Shown here piece by piece: positions 9,433-18,955 of a stretch of 64,000 nucleotides of DNA (position 1 is its first letter; every line of letters starts with the position of its first letter). The position numbers and the translations under genes were made by a program. The notes below the pieces were generated by a model, which saw only the letters and a program-made list of their open reading frames with translations, ran no database searches and was not told the origin of the DNA. Source of the stretch: Dysgonomonas sp. HDW5A (GTDB lineage Bacteria; Bacteroidota; Bacteroidia; Bacteroidales; Dysgonomonadaceae); contig NZ_CP049857.1 in the NCBI RefSeq assembly GCF_011299555.1, positions 2,542,001-2,606,000 on the forward strand, in the 5' to 3' direction.

Positions 9433-10404
9433 ATGTATAACATAAATAAAACTAGTAAGATAGCTTTTTGGTTATTTTTGCTTACTGTTACTAATATCAC
9501 TGTCTTGTTGGGGCAGGAGCCACGAGACCATACGGAACCTCGAGAGTATAAAAAATATAAGTGTAAAGGCTTGTTTGCTCCAGATTCTACAGCTCAGTCA
9601 CGCTTTAATCAAAAAGCCGATCAGGTTTTGAGCTCTGTTTTTAGACCAGATCCTGAATTTGTTGCAGATAGCTTGATTAAGGTGTTTGATGATTCTCCTT
9701 CATTTGGAATCTATAAAGACAATTATGTTGTTATCGGTACTGAATTGTTTCGTAACCCCGATCGGTATAATTCGGATGCGAAATTTCAGATAAGCGTTTC
9801 TCAACGTTTGACTAATAGTATACTGCCCTTCCGAACTTATTTGTTTTTAACATATACTCAATTGGCATTTTGGGATGTATTTCAAGAGTCGTTTCCTTTC
9901 AGGGATATAAATTTCAATCCGACTATCGGTTTAGCTAAGCCTTTGGTATATAAAAACAGATACTTAGGTGAAATTGCTTTCCAGATGGAGCATGAATCAA
10001 ATGGAAAGGATGGGGACGCTTCACGCAGTTGGAATAAGGTTAGTTTTTCAGGGCAGTTCAAAATTAATCCTCACTGGTCTTATTTTACCAAGGTGTGGGT
10101 ACCTATTGTTGATGGAGAAAATAATAGGAATATTGTAAGGTACAGGGGGTGGGCAACTTCTGCACTAAGTTATAATCAGAAACAAAAATTTAATGCAAGT
10201 TTAGTTGTAAATAAACGTGGAGGAGCTCTCTTAAATGCCAATGTTACAGTTAATTTCGCATATAGACTGTTTCAAGATGAAAATCAGTATTTGTTTTTTG
10301 AATACTACGATGGCTACGGAGAAGGCTTACTGGATTTTGATCAATACCATCAGCGTTTTCGTCTGGGATTCGTAATTAAGCCTAACTTCAGATTTATATA
10401 CTAA
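9433..10404 (+). CDS. pldA: Outer-membrane phospholipase A1
   Basis: A 323-aa secreted beta-barrel with an N-terminal signal peptide. The OMPLA catalytic triad motif is visible as MEHESNGKDG (His and Ser) followed by SRSWNKV (Asn), with the YLGEIAFQ barrel strand before it. Family members hydrolyse acyl chains of phospholipids in the outer membrane, as calcium-dependent dimers. It is followed by a terminator. Confidence 0.87.
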   Translation: MYNINKTSKIAFWLFLLTVTNITVLLGQEPRDHTEPREYKKYKCKGLFAPDSTAQSRFNQKADQVLSSVFRPDPEFVADSLIKVFDDSPSFGIYKDNYVVIGTELFRNPDRYNSDAKFQISVSQRLTNSILPFRTYLFLTYTQLAFWDVFQESFPFRDINFNPTIGLAKPLVYKNRYLGEIAFQMEHESNGKDGDASRSWNKVSFSGQFKINPHWSYFTKVWVPIVDGENNRNIVRYRGWATSALSYNQKQKFNASLVVNKRGGALLNANVTVNFAYRLFQDENQYLFFEYYDGYGEGLLDFDQYHQRFRLGFVIKPNFRFIY

Positions 10405-10450
10405 GGTTAATTTTTTTTTCAGAGGTAGTAATCCTCAAATCGATATATTG

Positions 10451-10491
10451 TACAGCTATTAAAACTCAGTTTTGATAGCTGTATTTTTTTT
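10451..10491 (+). terminator. Terminator after pldA
   Basis: TACAGCTAT at 10451-10459 pairs with ATAGCTGTA at 10475-10483, with further AAAAC/GTTTT pairing inside, then eight T residues. Confidence 0.8.
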
Positions 10492-10869
10492 CATAAATGA
10501 GGTGTAATACTCATGGGAAATTTCTATAAGCCATCAATAGAAGAAATGGTAGTCTTGAACTTTCTTTATAAGTCTTTTGTTATAAAAAGAAATACTACTT
10601 TTTAGAAGGGGTTTTAGAAGATTTGTTTTTTTTGTCTTTATTTTAGAATGCTTTCTTTAACTTTTTTTATAGTAGTGTCGATTCTATTGTGTCAGTGTGG
10701 GAGTTGTATTTAGTATTATTTTTGTGTGAAAATACGTCTGGAAATAGTAGACTCAAACTTACAATAACCACTTGCTTTATCTGGTCGGTCAGACTTAGAA
10801 GCTATTATACAATAGGACGGAAAAATAGAAATAAAAATAACATTAACAACAACATTAAGAGTGACAAAG
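10492..10869. other. AT-rich intergenic leader, no gene seen
   Basis: The stretch between the pldA terminator and the secreted-protein operon contains no supported gene. A TATTTTTG box at 10717-10724 could be the -7 element of the operon promoter, which would give a 5' leader of roughly 140 nt. The A-rich tail just before 10870 is typical of Bacteroidetes translation starts. Confidence 0.3.
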
Positions 10870-11469
10870 ATGATTTTAGGTAAACGATTCTTTTATATAA
10901 TAGCTGTAATGCTATTATGTTCCTCCCCTTTGTATTCACAAGTGGGAATAAATACAATAACTCCTCATGCTAGTTCAGCTTTAGACGTACAGAGCCCCGG
11001 TAATAATCAAGGAGTATTATTACCACGAATGACTACGATTCAAAAGAATGCAATAGTGAATCCGGCTGTGGGTTTATTGGTATATGATACCGACCGCAAA
11101 TGTATCTCTCAGAACGCAGGTACTCCGGCTAGTCCGCTCTGGGTCTGTTTGATGGCTCTGGATACTCATACAAAAACTTTTTATATGCCATCAGTCGCTG
11201 TAGACGCTTCTGTTGTTGCAACCAATCAAACTTTGGATTTGTATGACGAATATAAAAAACAATTTGGAACTCCTACTGCCGTAAGTACGGGAGCTCCGGC
11301 AAGTCTGCCGTATTTTCCATCTCCCACAGATTTGTATTATTATGTTACACAGTATGATACATCTGTCTTGAATATTACGAGTATAAATGCTAGTGGAGTT
11401 ATGACTTACGATGTCATACAGGCTGCAGCTTATGATTCGTTTATGAACGTAGTATTCGCCGTTAAATAA
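10870..11469 (+). CDS. Secreted protein of unknown function (paralogue A)
   Basis: A 199-aa exported protein with signal peptide ending near SSPLYSQ, then the Bacteroidetes pattern VGINTITPHASSALDVQS and LLPRMTTIQKNAI...GLLVYDTD. This is often found at the N terminus of cell-surface or trimeric proteins. The C-terminal half (LYYYVTQYD...SGVMTYDV...SFMNVVFAVK) is shared with the third gene of this operon. I choose the ATG at 10870 over a GTG at 10861 because it places the signal peptide normally. Function is unknown. Confidence 0.72.
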   Translation: MILGKRFFYIIAVMLLCSSPLYSQVGINTITPHASSALDVQSPGNNQGVLLPRMTTIQKNAIVNPAVGLLVYDTDRKCISQNAGTPASPLWVCLMALDTHTKTFYMPSVAVDASVVATNQTLDLYDEYKKQFGTPTAVSTGAPASLPYFPSPTDLYYYVTQYDTSVLNITSINASGVMTYDVIQAAAYDSFMNVVFAVK

Positions 11470-11485
11470 TTGAAATTAGGAACAA

Positions 11486-13027
11486 ATGAAACTCAAATAT
11501 TTTATATATACTTTCTTACTTTTAAGTAGCATTAATGTTTCTGCTCAGCGCGAAGCCAGCAACTGGTTCTTTGGCTATACTGGCGGTCTTACATGGAATA
11601 CAACTAGAAGTCTGATTGGGACTCCCGTTGGAGGAACTACCGGGGGAAGTGTAGTTTTAAGTGAATTACCTACAGTAATACCATCACAAATAACTACTGT
11701 TGAAGGCTGTTTTTCATTATCTACAGATCAGGGATTATTACTTTTTTATTCCGATGGAGAACGTATCTGGGATAGATCTAACACCATTATGCCTAATGGA
11801 AGTGGGCTTCAAGGGGATTATTCTTCTGCCCAGTCGGGTATTATATTGCCTTATCCGGGACAAAATAACAGATATATTAATGTATCCATAGGTGCGGGTG
11901 TCGCATCGCATCCTCCGTATTATTCTGTGATAGATATGACTTTGCCCGGAAACGGAACGATTGCTAATCCATTAGGAGATGTTATTCCTGCTCAAAAAAA
12001 TATTCAACTTACGGGAGCTTCAGGTACAACCGGTGAAAGTGTCACATCGATACTTCATGCCAATGGTACAGACTATTGGATAGTTGCTCCCGGAAGAGGT
12101 AGTACGGTATACTTTAATGCTTGGTTGGTAAGTAGCTCGGGTCCTCAAACCTCTTCTCCGGTTGTTACATCAATGCCGGGATTTTCTATCACACCGGATA
12201 ATTCATGTGGTTACATTAAGTTTAGTGCAGACGGTAAACATTTTGCCTGGGCAGATGATGGTCAGTATGTCGTATTTGGCGATTTTAACGCTGCAACAGG
12301 ACAATTTAGCAATCTTAAATTTATTGATTATGCGACAGATGCATCTGATGAGCCTTATGGAATCGAATTTTCACCATCGATGCAATATTTATATGTTGGA
12401 GGATTCCAAAAACTTTTTGTTTATGAACTTGATGTTATATTGAATTGGCCGGGCACTAATGCGGGTGCTGCACCTGTACGACAATTTAATTTTGGAGTTG
12501 AGGTTAATGGTCTACAACTAGCTTTGGACGGACGGATCTATGTTACTGCTTTTGAAAACTCTTTTCTTTATGTAATAACTAATCCCAATACGCCTGCCGA
12601 TCTTAAAATATACCAGCTTCCGAATAGTTTTTTGCTTCCGGGTTCTTCGGCAATCGGTTTGCCCTCATTTGCCGCGTCTTGGTTTCGGTATGAGCCTGAA
12701 GTTGCAGCGTTTAGTTGTGCAGGATATCCGGCATCAATCTCCATTCAGATAGATGATACTGCGGGATTGACTGCTACGCTCGATTGGGACTTTGGCGATG
12801 GAAATACTGTAATTGGGCAGCCGGTTACAAATGGCGTTACCGATTATAACCAGCTGCATACCTATGCTAATGGAGGGGCTTATACGGTAGTCATAACTCC
12901 TCGTCGGGCAAATGGGACTGCATTGGAAACAATAACAGTAGTTGCTGATATTGTAGAATGTTCAGTGAAAACTAATCGAATGATCAGAACTAATTTGTTG
13001 AATTCGGATACGAAGTCCTTAAGATAA
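11486..13027 (+). CDS. Secreted PKD-domain protein
   Basis: A 513-aa exported protein with signal peptide ending near NVSAQ. It opens with EASNWFFGYTGGLTWNT, a pattern of Bacteroidetes surface proteins with propeller-like repeats. A PKD domain lies near residues 410-480, with the hallmark DWDFGDGN followed by HTYANGGAYTV. No obvious type IX secretion C-terminal domain is seen; the protein ends in a basic tail. It sits 16 bp after paralogue A and 22 bp before paralogue B, so the three are one operon. Likely role is surface-exposed adhesion or scaffolding, which is an inference. Confidence 0.7.
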   Translation: MKLKYFIYTFLLLSSINVSAQREASNWFFGYTGGLTWNTTRSLIGTPVGGTTGGSVVLSELPTVIPSQITTVEGCFSLSTDQGLLLFYSDGERIWDRSNTIMPNGSGLQGDYSSAQSGIILPYPGQNNRYINVSIGAGVASHPPYYSVIDMTLPGNGTIANPLGDVIPAQKNIQLTGASGTTGESVTSILHANGTDYWIVAPGRGSTVYFNAWLVSSSGPQTSSPVVTSMPGFSITPDNSCGYIKFSADGKHFAWADDGQYVVFGDFNAATGQFSNLKFIDYATDASDEPYGIEFSPSMQYLYVGGFQKLFVYELDVILNWPGTNAGAAPVRQFNFGVEVNGLQLALDGRIYVTAFENSFLYVITNPNTPADLKIYQLPNSFLLPGSSAIGLPSFAASWFRYEPEVAAFSCAGYPASISIQIDDTAGLTATLDWDFGDGNTVIGQPVTNGVTDYNQLHTYANGGAYTVVITPRRANGTALETITVVADIVECSVKTNRMIRTNLLNSDTKSLR

Positions 13028-13049
13028 TTATTCTAAAGAGTTTATTGAT

Positions 13050-13637
13050 ATGACTGCTTTATATAAGAAAATATTAAATATATTCGTTTTACTCATTATG
13101 AGTATGACATGTTACTCTCAGATTGGAATTTATAACGAGAATCCAGATCCAAGTGCGGTTTTAGATATAACATCAACCGATAAAGGCTTCTTAATGCCTA
13201 GTTTAACAACTTCTCAGAAGTTGGCAATCAGTAGTCCGGCACAAAGTCTTTTAGTCTATGATTCTGATTTGAATTGTATCTCACAGAATGTGGGAACAGA
13301 AGCAAGCCCGTTATGGACGTGTTTGACAGAATTTGGCCACTATTTCTTTTATATGCCATCTATAAATATTCCTACAACATCAGTAGGAGTAACTACCAAT
13401 CTTGATTTATTCCAGATTTATAAAGATCAGTATGCATCTCCGGGATATGCAAGTACTGGTGCACCGGCTATAATTCCTCATTATACGTCGCCCTCCAGTT
13501 TGTACTACTATGTGACATACCATGATCCCAATATAATTCGTATAAATAGTATAAATCCAAGTGGGGTTATGAATTATACTGTTCTCAGTAAGGCCAATTA
13601 TGATAGTTATATGAATGTCGTTTTTGTAACTAAATAG
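13050..13637 (+). CDS. Secreted protein of unknown function (paralogue B)
   Basis: A 195-aa exported protein clearly paralogous to the first gene of the operon. It shares the IGIYNENPDPSAVLDITS-type N terminus, the LLVYDSDLNCISQN segment and the C-terminal SLYYYVTYHD...SYMNVVFVTK. The signal peptide ends near SMTCYSQ. The duplication around a PKD protein suggests the three products work together at the surface. A strong terminator follows. Confidence 0.7.
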   Translation: MTALYKKILNIFVLLIMSMTCYSQIGIYNENPDPSAVLDITSTDKGFLMPSLTTSQKLAISSPAQSLLVYDSDLNCISQNVGTEASPLWTCLTEFGHYFFYMPSINIPTTSVGVTTNLDLFQIYKDQYASPGYASTGAPAIIPHYTSPSSLYYYVTYHDPNIIRINSINPSGVMNYTVLSKANYDSYMNVVFVTK

Positions 13638-13663
13638 AGCTTTATTCTGTAAATAAAGTATTT

Positions 13664-13700
13664 CCTGCCTTTAGATTGTATCTATGAGGCAGGTTTTTTT
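13664..13700 (+). terminator. Terminator of the secreted-protein operon
   Basis: CCTGCCT at 13664-13670 pairs with AGGCAGG at 13687-13693, with an inner TAGAT/ATCTA stem, followed by seven T residues. An ATG at 13684 lies inside the stem, which argues that it is not the start of the next gene. Confidence 0.85.
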
Positions 13701-13749
13701 GTTTAATCATGTCGATAAAGGATGTATCTTTGTTCAAAAGCTTCTAGAT

Positions 13750-16638
13750 ATGATCCCTTTTCTCTATAATGTGGCACAGGTTTATTACAAACAGTATGGA
13801 CAAGAAGTAAGTAACTTTACATTTGTGTTCCCCAATCGTCGTGCAGGATTATTTTTTCAGAAATACCTTTCGGAGATTGCTCGTAAACCGATATTTTCGC
13901 CCGAAATATTAACCATTGCTGACTTATTCAGTCGTTTAAGTGGATTAAATACAGCTGATCGTATAGAACAGCTATTTATGCTGTATAATATCTATAAGAA
14001 GGTAAGTGGTTCACTAGAAACTTTTGATGAATTTCTTTTCTGGGGAGAGATGTTGCTCAATGATTTCGATGACGTAGATAAATACCTTGTCGATGCACAA
14101 CAATTGTTTTCAAACATACAGGATTTAAAGGAGATTGATGCCGGATTTAGTTATCTCACCGAAGAGCAGATTATTGCTATCCGTCGTTTTTGGTCAAGCT
14201 TTATACCGATAGGGGAGAGCGATCGTAAAAAAGAATTTCTTGAGATGTGGCAGGTCTTATTTGCATTATATACATCGCTAAGAGACGAGTTGCGGGCAAA
14301 TGGATTGGCATATGAAGGAATGATTTTTCGGGAAGTTGCAGAAAAAGCTAAGGCCAAAGAAGAAATTACACTTCCTTTTGATCGGATTATATTTGTCGGA
14401 TTAAACGGGCATAGCAAGTCTGAAGAAGAACTGTTGAAATATTTACAGGGTAGGAGAATTGCTGATTTTTATTGGGATTACTCTTCCTCACTCGTTAAAG
14501 ACCCTGATAATAAAGCCTCTTTTTTTATTGATAAGAATAGAATGCTTTTCCCTTCCCAATTGATGTTAGAGCCGGAGATTTTGGAAATGGAAAAGCCCGT
14601 TTTAGAAGTTATAGGTATTCCCTCGGTTGTGGGGCAGGCAAAATATATACATACAATTTTAAAGAAGCTCATTGATGAGGAGCAAATAATGTCTCCTGAA
14701 AAAGCTCTGAAGACAGCACTCGTATTGCCTGACGAAAATTTGCTGCTTCCTACCTTGTATTCCATTCCCGAAGAAATAGACAAGATTAATGTTACTATGG
14801 GGTATGGTCTTGTAAATTCGTCTATTGCCGGATTGATGGATCATATATTCGAACTGCAACGAAATATACGGGTTGTTGCAGGCAATCCCGGATATTATTA
14901 TCGTTTTGTATTATCCATTCTTAATCATCGTTATATAACAAGAGTTGCAGGAGATGAGGTAAAGTCTCTGCGTAGTGATATCATAAAGTATAATAAGATA
15001 CTAGTATCTGTTGAGGAACTTAGTATTCACCCCTTGCTAAGTCTTATTTTTAAGCCTTTGGAACATTGGAGTGATACAGCAACTTACCTGAGGGATATAT
15101 TGTCGTTGTTGGAGCGATCGTTGTCTTTATCCCGATTAGATAAAAACGAAGATGATACCAGCACCCGATCTATAGATATGGAGTGTGAGTTTGTCATCGA
15201 ATATTATAAAACCATCAATAAGATGGAGGATGCTTTGAAAAATGTGGATGCAGAGATGTCTGTGGATACTTATTTCAAACTATTGAAAAAACTGATTGTG
15301 GGTATAACGGTTCCATTTAGTGGCGAACCTTTATCTGGATTACAGGTAATGGGCGTACTCGAAACGCGCGCTTTGGATTTTGATAATCTGATTATGCTGT
15401 CTATGAATGAAGGTATCTTTCCAATGAAAAAGGGAGCCAATTCGTTTATTCCTTATAATCTACGTAAAGGCTTTGGATTACCTACCTATGAGCATCAGGA
15501 TAGTATTTTTGCATACCATTTCTATCGCCTTATTAATCGTGCTAAGCGAATTTATCTTCTCTACGATACACGAACCGAAGGTTTGCAAGGAGGTGAAGTG
15601 AGTCGATATTTTTATCAACTCAAGCATTTATATCCTAATATGTTTGATATACGTGAACGTTTGGCTGTCTATGAAGTTTCGTCAAACGAAAGTGTATCTA
15701 TCTCCATTCCTAAAACACCTCAGATCATAGGCAAGCTAAGTGCTTTCCTTACAGGGGAGCGAAGTCTGTCGGCAAGTGCCATAAATATGTATTTAGACTG
15801 TCCTTTGCAATTCTACTTTTCGGTAGTGGAACGTATGCAGGAGGAGGACGAGATTGCCGAGACAATCGAAGCCAGTACATTTGGAAGTATATTTCACTCG
15901 GTAGTAGAATGGTTGTATCAGCCTTTTCAAGGTAAATTGGTAACCGCCGACTTATTGCACAAGATATCTAAAGATGATAAGCTCCTTTCTGAAACTATTG
16001 AGAGATCATTCTCTGAAAATTACTTTAAATCGGGCAAGCTCAAAAAACTTACAGGTCAAAATTTCTTGACAGGAGAGGTTATTAAACGATATGTGAAGAA
16101 GGTTTTGGCTACAGACGCAAAACTGACTCCTTTTATTTATGTAGAGTCAGAGAAGAGGATCATGGTAGATTACATCTTGCCTTCTGGTAGAACAGTTTCA
16201 CTGAAAGGCTTTATTGACCGGATAGATGAGGTGGGAGGCCATACTCGTATCATTGATTATAAAACAGGAAAAGGTATTCTTACTTTTAAGGATATGGATC
16301 ATCTTTTTGATAAGGATGCAAAAGATCGTCCAAAAGCAGTAATGCAGGTGTTTATGTATGCCCATCTGTATATGCTCGAATATCCCAATGTGATATTAGA
16401 ACCCGGAATATATTATCTGCGTAATCTATTTGATTCAAGTTTTAGTCCGGCAGTAGAGCATAGACCTACACGAATAGATAAAAATATTGTCACAGATTTT
16501 TCTGAGTTAAGAGAGGAGTTCAAAAAACATTTTGATTCATGTTTAGAAGAAATATTTTCTATAGATACTCAATTTACTCAAACTACAACAGGAAAGCCTT
16601 GTGAATGGTGTAATTTTACCAATATTTGTAAAAAATAG
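13750..16638 (+). CDS. PD-(D/E)XK nuclease, AddB-like
   Basis: A 962-aa protein of the AddB/RexB type found across Bacteroidetes. The N-terminal region (FVFPNRRAGLFFQKYL) is helicase-like. The C-terminal part holds the nuclease motif (GFIDRIDE...IIDYKTGKG) and the four cysteines that hold a 4Fe-4S cluster in AddB: one in YLDCPLQFYF and three in CEWCNFTNIC. It should act with an AddA helicase in double-strand-break repair; no addA is in the window. I place the start at 13750 because the upstream in-frame ATG at 13684 falls inside the preceding terminator. Confidence 0.85.
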   Translation: MIPFLYNVAQVYYKQYGQEVSNFTFVFPNRRAGLFFQKYLSEIARKPIFSPEILTIADLFSRLSGLNTADRIEQLFMLYNIYKKVSGSLETFDEFLFWGEMLLNDFDDVDKYLVDAQQLFSNIQDLKEIDAGFSYLTEEQIIAIRRFWSSFIPIGESDRKKEFLEMWQVLFALYTSLRDELRANGLAYEGMIFREVAEKAKAKEEITLPFDRIIFVGLNGHSKSEEELLKYLQGRRIADFYWDYSSSLVKDPDNKASFFIDKNRMLFPSQLMLEPEILEMEKPVLEVIGIPSVVGQAKYIHTILKKLIDEEQIMSPEKALKTALVLPDENLLLPTLYSIPEEIDKINVTMGYGLVNSSIAGLMDHIFELQRNIRVVAGNPGYYYRFVLSILNHRYITRVAGDEVKSLRSDIIKYNKILVSVEELSIHPLLSLIFKPLEHWSDTATYLRDILSLLERSLSLSRLDKNEDDTSTRSIDMECEFVIEYYKTINKMEDALKNVDAEMSVDTYFKLLKKLIVGITVPFSGEPLSGLQVMGVLETRALDFDNLIMLSMNEGIFPMKKGANSFIPYNLRKGFGLPTYEHQDSIFAYHFYRLINRAKRIYLLYDTRTEGLQGGEVSRYFYQLKHLYPNMFDIRERLAVYEVSSNESVSISIPKTPQIIGKLSAFLTGERSLSASAINMYLDCPLQFYFSVVERMQEEDEIAETIEASTFGSIFHSVVEWLYQPFQGKLVTADLLHKISKDDKLLSETIERSFSENYFKSGKLKKLTGQNFLTGEVIKRYVKKVLATDAKLTPFIYVESEKRIMVDYILPSGRTVSLKGFIDRIDEVGGHTRIIDYKTGKGILTFKDMDHLFDKDAKDRPKAVMQVFMYAHLYMLEYPNVILEPGIYYLRNLFDSSFSPAVEHRPTRIDKNIVTDFSELREEFKKHFDSCLEEIFSIDTQFTQTTTGKPCEWCNFTNICKK

Positions 16639-16667
16639 AGTTCGTTTAAATAAAATTGATGCAAATA

Positions 16668-16698
16668 TTTTGCAATTAGAAAAAAGTGCATATCTTTG
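16668..16698 (+). promoter_or_regulatory. Promoter of tRNA-Ser
   Basis: TTTG at 16668-16671, a 19-bp spacer and TATCTTTG at 16691-16698 form a near-perfect Bacteroidetes TTTG-N19-TAnnTTTG promoter. It lies 38 bp before the tRNA gene. Confidence 0.8.
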
Positions 16699-16736
16699 CA
16701 ACGCTTTTGAGGAAAAGTCCTCTGTTTAGAAGCACT

Positions 16737-16821
16737 GGAGAGATGGCAGAGTGGTCGATTGCGGCGGTCTTGAAAACCGTTGTACTGCGAGGTACCGGGG
16801 GTTCGAATCCCTCTCTCTCCG
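16737..16821 (+). tRNA. tRNA-Ser(UGA)
   Basis: An 85-nt class II tRNA. Acceptor arms GGAGAGA and TCTCTCC pair fully. The anticodon loop CTTGAAA carries UGA, a variable arm (TGTACTGCGAGGTACC region) is present, and the T loop is GTTCGAATC. The discriminator base is G, as in serine tRNAs, and CCA is not encoded. The gene marks the left edge of the accessory region. Confidence 0.95.
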
Positions 16822-16870
16822 CAAAAAATGTTGATTATAAAGCATTTACAATCAGCAGGGACTAAAAAAG

Positions 16871-16901
16871 GGACTAAGATTTATTTCTTAGTCCTTTTTT
16901 T
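16871..16901 (+). terminator. Terminator after tRNA-Ser
   Basis: GGACTAAG at 16871-16878 pairs with CTTAGTCC at 16887-16894 and is followed by a T run. Confidence 0.8.
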
Positions 16902-16945
16902 ATGTAATTAATTATTTATTGTAAATTGAGAGAACTGAAATTGCA

Positions 16946-17488
16946 TTAATATGCTATCCACTCTTTCCTAAGCATGGCATATATTATATCGTCTACCCAC
17001 TCTCCACGCAAATAATAACTTTCCCTAAAATGAGCTTCTTTTCTGAATCCTAGTCGTTCTATCAATTGGATAGAGGTTGTGTTTCTTGGATCTATAGATG
17101 CAATTATTCGATGCTTTCTTAAAGTTGTGAAAAGGTAATTTACCATCGCTTTCAATGCTTCTGTTGCATAACCTTTTCTTTGATAATTTTTATGTAGTGT
17201 ACATCCTATTTCAGCCTGCATCTTATCTTTATTAGTAAAAATGATTCCCATATCTCCTATTAATCGGTTTTCATCTATACAGATAATGGCAAATTGAAAA
17301 CATACATCCGCAACATCAATTGCTTGGGGCATATTGTGGATGTAATCACGGACTTCTTTTTCTGAATTTGGATGCCATCCTTGATATTTATTTTCAATAA
17401 AATCTGAGCGGTAAAAATATATAGCTTCTGCATCATCAGGTTTAGCAAGCCGTATGGCTAATCTATTAGTTTTAATATCTACTATCAT
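16946..17488 (-). CDS. GNAT N-acetyltransferase (RimJ/RimL-like)
   Basis: A 180-aa GNAT protein with the layout of the ribosomal-protein/aminoglycoside-type acetyltransferases. It has TNRLAIRLAKPDDAEAIY at the N terminus, IGDMGIIF, the CoA-binding loop YQRKGYATEALKAMVNYLF, and STSIQLIERLGFRKEAHFRES-type text near the end. Substrate is unknown. It is read toward the tRNA and is probably the first accessory gene of the island. Confidence 0.85.
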   Translation of the reverse strand: MIVDIKTNRLAIRLAKPDDAEAIYFYRSDFIENKYQGWHPNSEKEVRDYIHNMPQAIDVADVCFQFAIICIDENRLIGDMGIIFTNKDKMQAEIGCTLHKNYQRKGYATEALKAMVNYLFTTLRKHRIIASIDPRNTTSIQLIERLGFRKEAHFRESYYLRGEWVDDIIYAMLRKEWIAY

Positions 17489-17520
17489 AATTATTTATTT
17501 ATCAGTAAATTAAAAAGATT

Positions 17521-17558
17521 ACACCCAATTTTACACCATGAAATGTAAAATTGGGTGT
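17521..17558. terminator. Bidirectional terminator between RT and GNAT genes
   Basis: A perfect 15-bp stem (17521-17535 with 17544-17558) with an 8-nt loop. T-rich stretches occur on both sides. It would end transcription of the reverse transcriptase gene on the minus strand. Confidence 0.75.
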
Positions 17559-17591
17559 TTTATATTTTTTATAACTTATTTGGATAAAAAC

Positions 17592-18896
17592 TTACAATTC
17601 TGCTATTATATCTTCTGGTGCAATCTTTCTTTTAGCTTCTATAAGCTTATTACAAAAGGGAATCCCTGAACTTTTTCTTTGATCTTTGGATAAACAATAT
17701 GGACTTTCGCCTTGTATGCGAAACTTTTTAGGTACTCTTCCTAAAGAAGATGTTGTCAAACGCCATCCTAAATCTCTTAAAGAACGATATAATTGTCTAT
17801 CAATAAATACATCTATTTCTTTACTATACCTATCTACATCTGTATAATAAAATGCTGATATCCAGCCATCCAATTTATTTTTCACCTTTGTTATAATAAA
17901 GTGAACATCTGTTTTTCCAGCTTTGAAAACTTCCTTAAATAATTTTTCTTTAAGTTCTTCTACATTCTTTCTTGATGGATAAAAACTATTCTTATCAAAT
18001 GTTATTGATAAAAAGGAAAGAGGGGTAGACTCAATATTAAGTATTTGAGTTTTAATCTTGCCTTTGTCTGCTATATTTAATTTATGCATTGGCAAATTTA
18101 ATTTATTTTCCCCTAAAATATCTTGGCATTCTAAGTATGCTTCATTGCATTTTTCTTCTGTAGAACATAGGATAACAAAATCGTCAGCATATCTTACAAG
18201 GCTATACCCTTTCTCTTTCATACATTTATCGAAAGGTGCTAAATATATATTTGATAATAATGGAGATAAAGAATTCCCTTGTGGTATTCCATCATTTATG
18301 CCATAAAAATAATCATGTTTATCTTTATCTATTCGTTTGTCTAATTCTCCTACTGTTTGATTTAAAGCTGATATTATCAGATTGTTTAGCGAATTATCTG
18401 GTAATTTTTGTAATACTAGATCTATCAAAGCATTTTTGTTAACATTGCCATAAAAATTAATTAAATCAGCTTCAAGTATATAGTTATTCCCTACGTTTTT
18501 ATGACTTAATATTTTATAAACAGCATCCTTTATTCCTAAATTGGTTTGATAAGCAAAACTCACATCTCTATTTTCGTCCAATATATCTTTAAAGTGTCCT
18601 TCAATTTCTATAGCAAGAGCTTTTAAAACTAATCTGTCAGAAATTTCTGGAATCTGCAAGGGTCTATACCCTCCGTTATCTTTCGGTATCAATACAGGTC
18701 TATATGACGAAAATTTATAAGAGTGTTCTCTTAATTGAAGAGAGATAGATTTAATACGTGAATCTAAATTTTTTTGAAATGTTTCAATTGTTTCTTCATC
18801 TGTCAATCCATGGGAACTTTTACGTTTACGAAGAGTGCCCCAAACTTTATAAAGATTATCAACAGATGAGATTTTTTCTAATAAGGTTGTTTCCAT
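17592..18896 (-). CDS. Stand-alone reverse transcriptase (group II-like)
   Basis: A 434-aa RNA-directed DNA polymerase. RT motifs run in order: YRPVLIPKDNGGYRPLQIP, LEADLINFYGNV (catalytic Asp near 144, with Gly where group II enzymes have a second Asp), GIPQGNSLSPLLSNIYL, VRYADDFVILC (YADD near 236-239) and LSFLSITFDKNSFYPSR. A maturase-like thumb (KLDGWISAFYYTDV) follows, then a C-terminal CLSKDQRKSSGIP segment. QGxxxSP separates it from diversity-generating retroelement enzymes. No HNH domain and no group II domain V lie downstream, so it is not a standard mobile intron. The first ATG could be 18917; I prefer 18896. The 5' flank carries a 119-bp direct repeat. A defence or cellular RT role is possible but unproven. 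Confidence 0.85.
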   Translation of the reverse strand: METTLLEKISSVDNLYKVWGTLRKRKSSHGLTDEETIETFQKNLDSRIKSISLQLREHSYKFSSYRPVLIPKDNGGYRPLQIPEISDRLVLKALAIEIEGHFKDILDENRDVSFAYQTNLGIKDAVYKILSHKNVGNNYILEADLINFYGNVNKNALIDLVLQKLPDNSLNNLIISALNQTVGELDKRIDKDKHDYFYGINDGIPQGNSLSPLLSNIYLAPFDKCMKEKGYSLVRYADDFVILCSTEEKCNEAYLECQDILGENKLNLPMHKLNIADKGKIKTQILNIESTPLSFLSITFDKNSFYPSRKNVEELKEKLFKEVFKAGKTDVHFIITKVKNKLDGWISAFYYTDVDRYSKEIDVFIDRQLYRSLRDLGWRLTTSSLGRVPKKFRIQGESPYCLSKDQRKSSGIPFCNKLIEAKRKIAPEDIIAEL

Positions 18897-18955
18897 GATA
18901 TTTTTCTTGTGTTGCAAAGACCCTCAGAATGACAAAATGTCCGTATAACAGCACT

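Noticed and set aside
10689-10883. 64-aa frame before the secreted-protein operon
   Set aside because: Asn- and Lys-rich C terminus, no family signal, and it overlaps the true start of the next gene; probably an untranslated leader.
16822-16870. Integrase gene remnant after tRNA-Ser
   Set aside because: The frame after the tRNA (an HLQSAGTKKGTK-like text) is under 25 codons and has no supported tyrosine recombinase motif; it overlaps the tRNA terminator.
17489-18917. Complete group II intron around the RT
   Set aside because: No domain V/VI-like hairpin is found 3' of the RT and no intron 5' end (GUGYG) flanks it; the 3' hairpin at 17521-17558 is an ordinary terminator.
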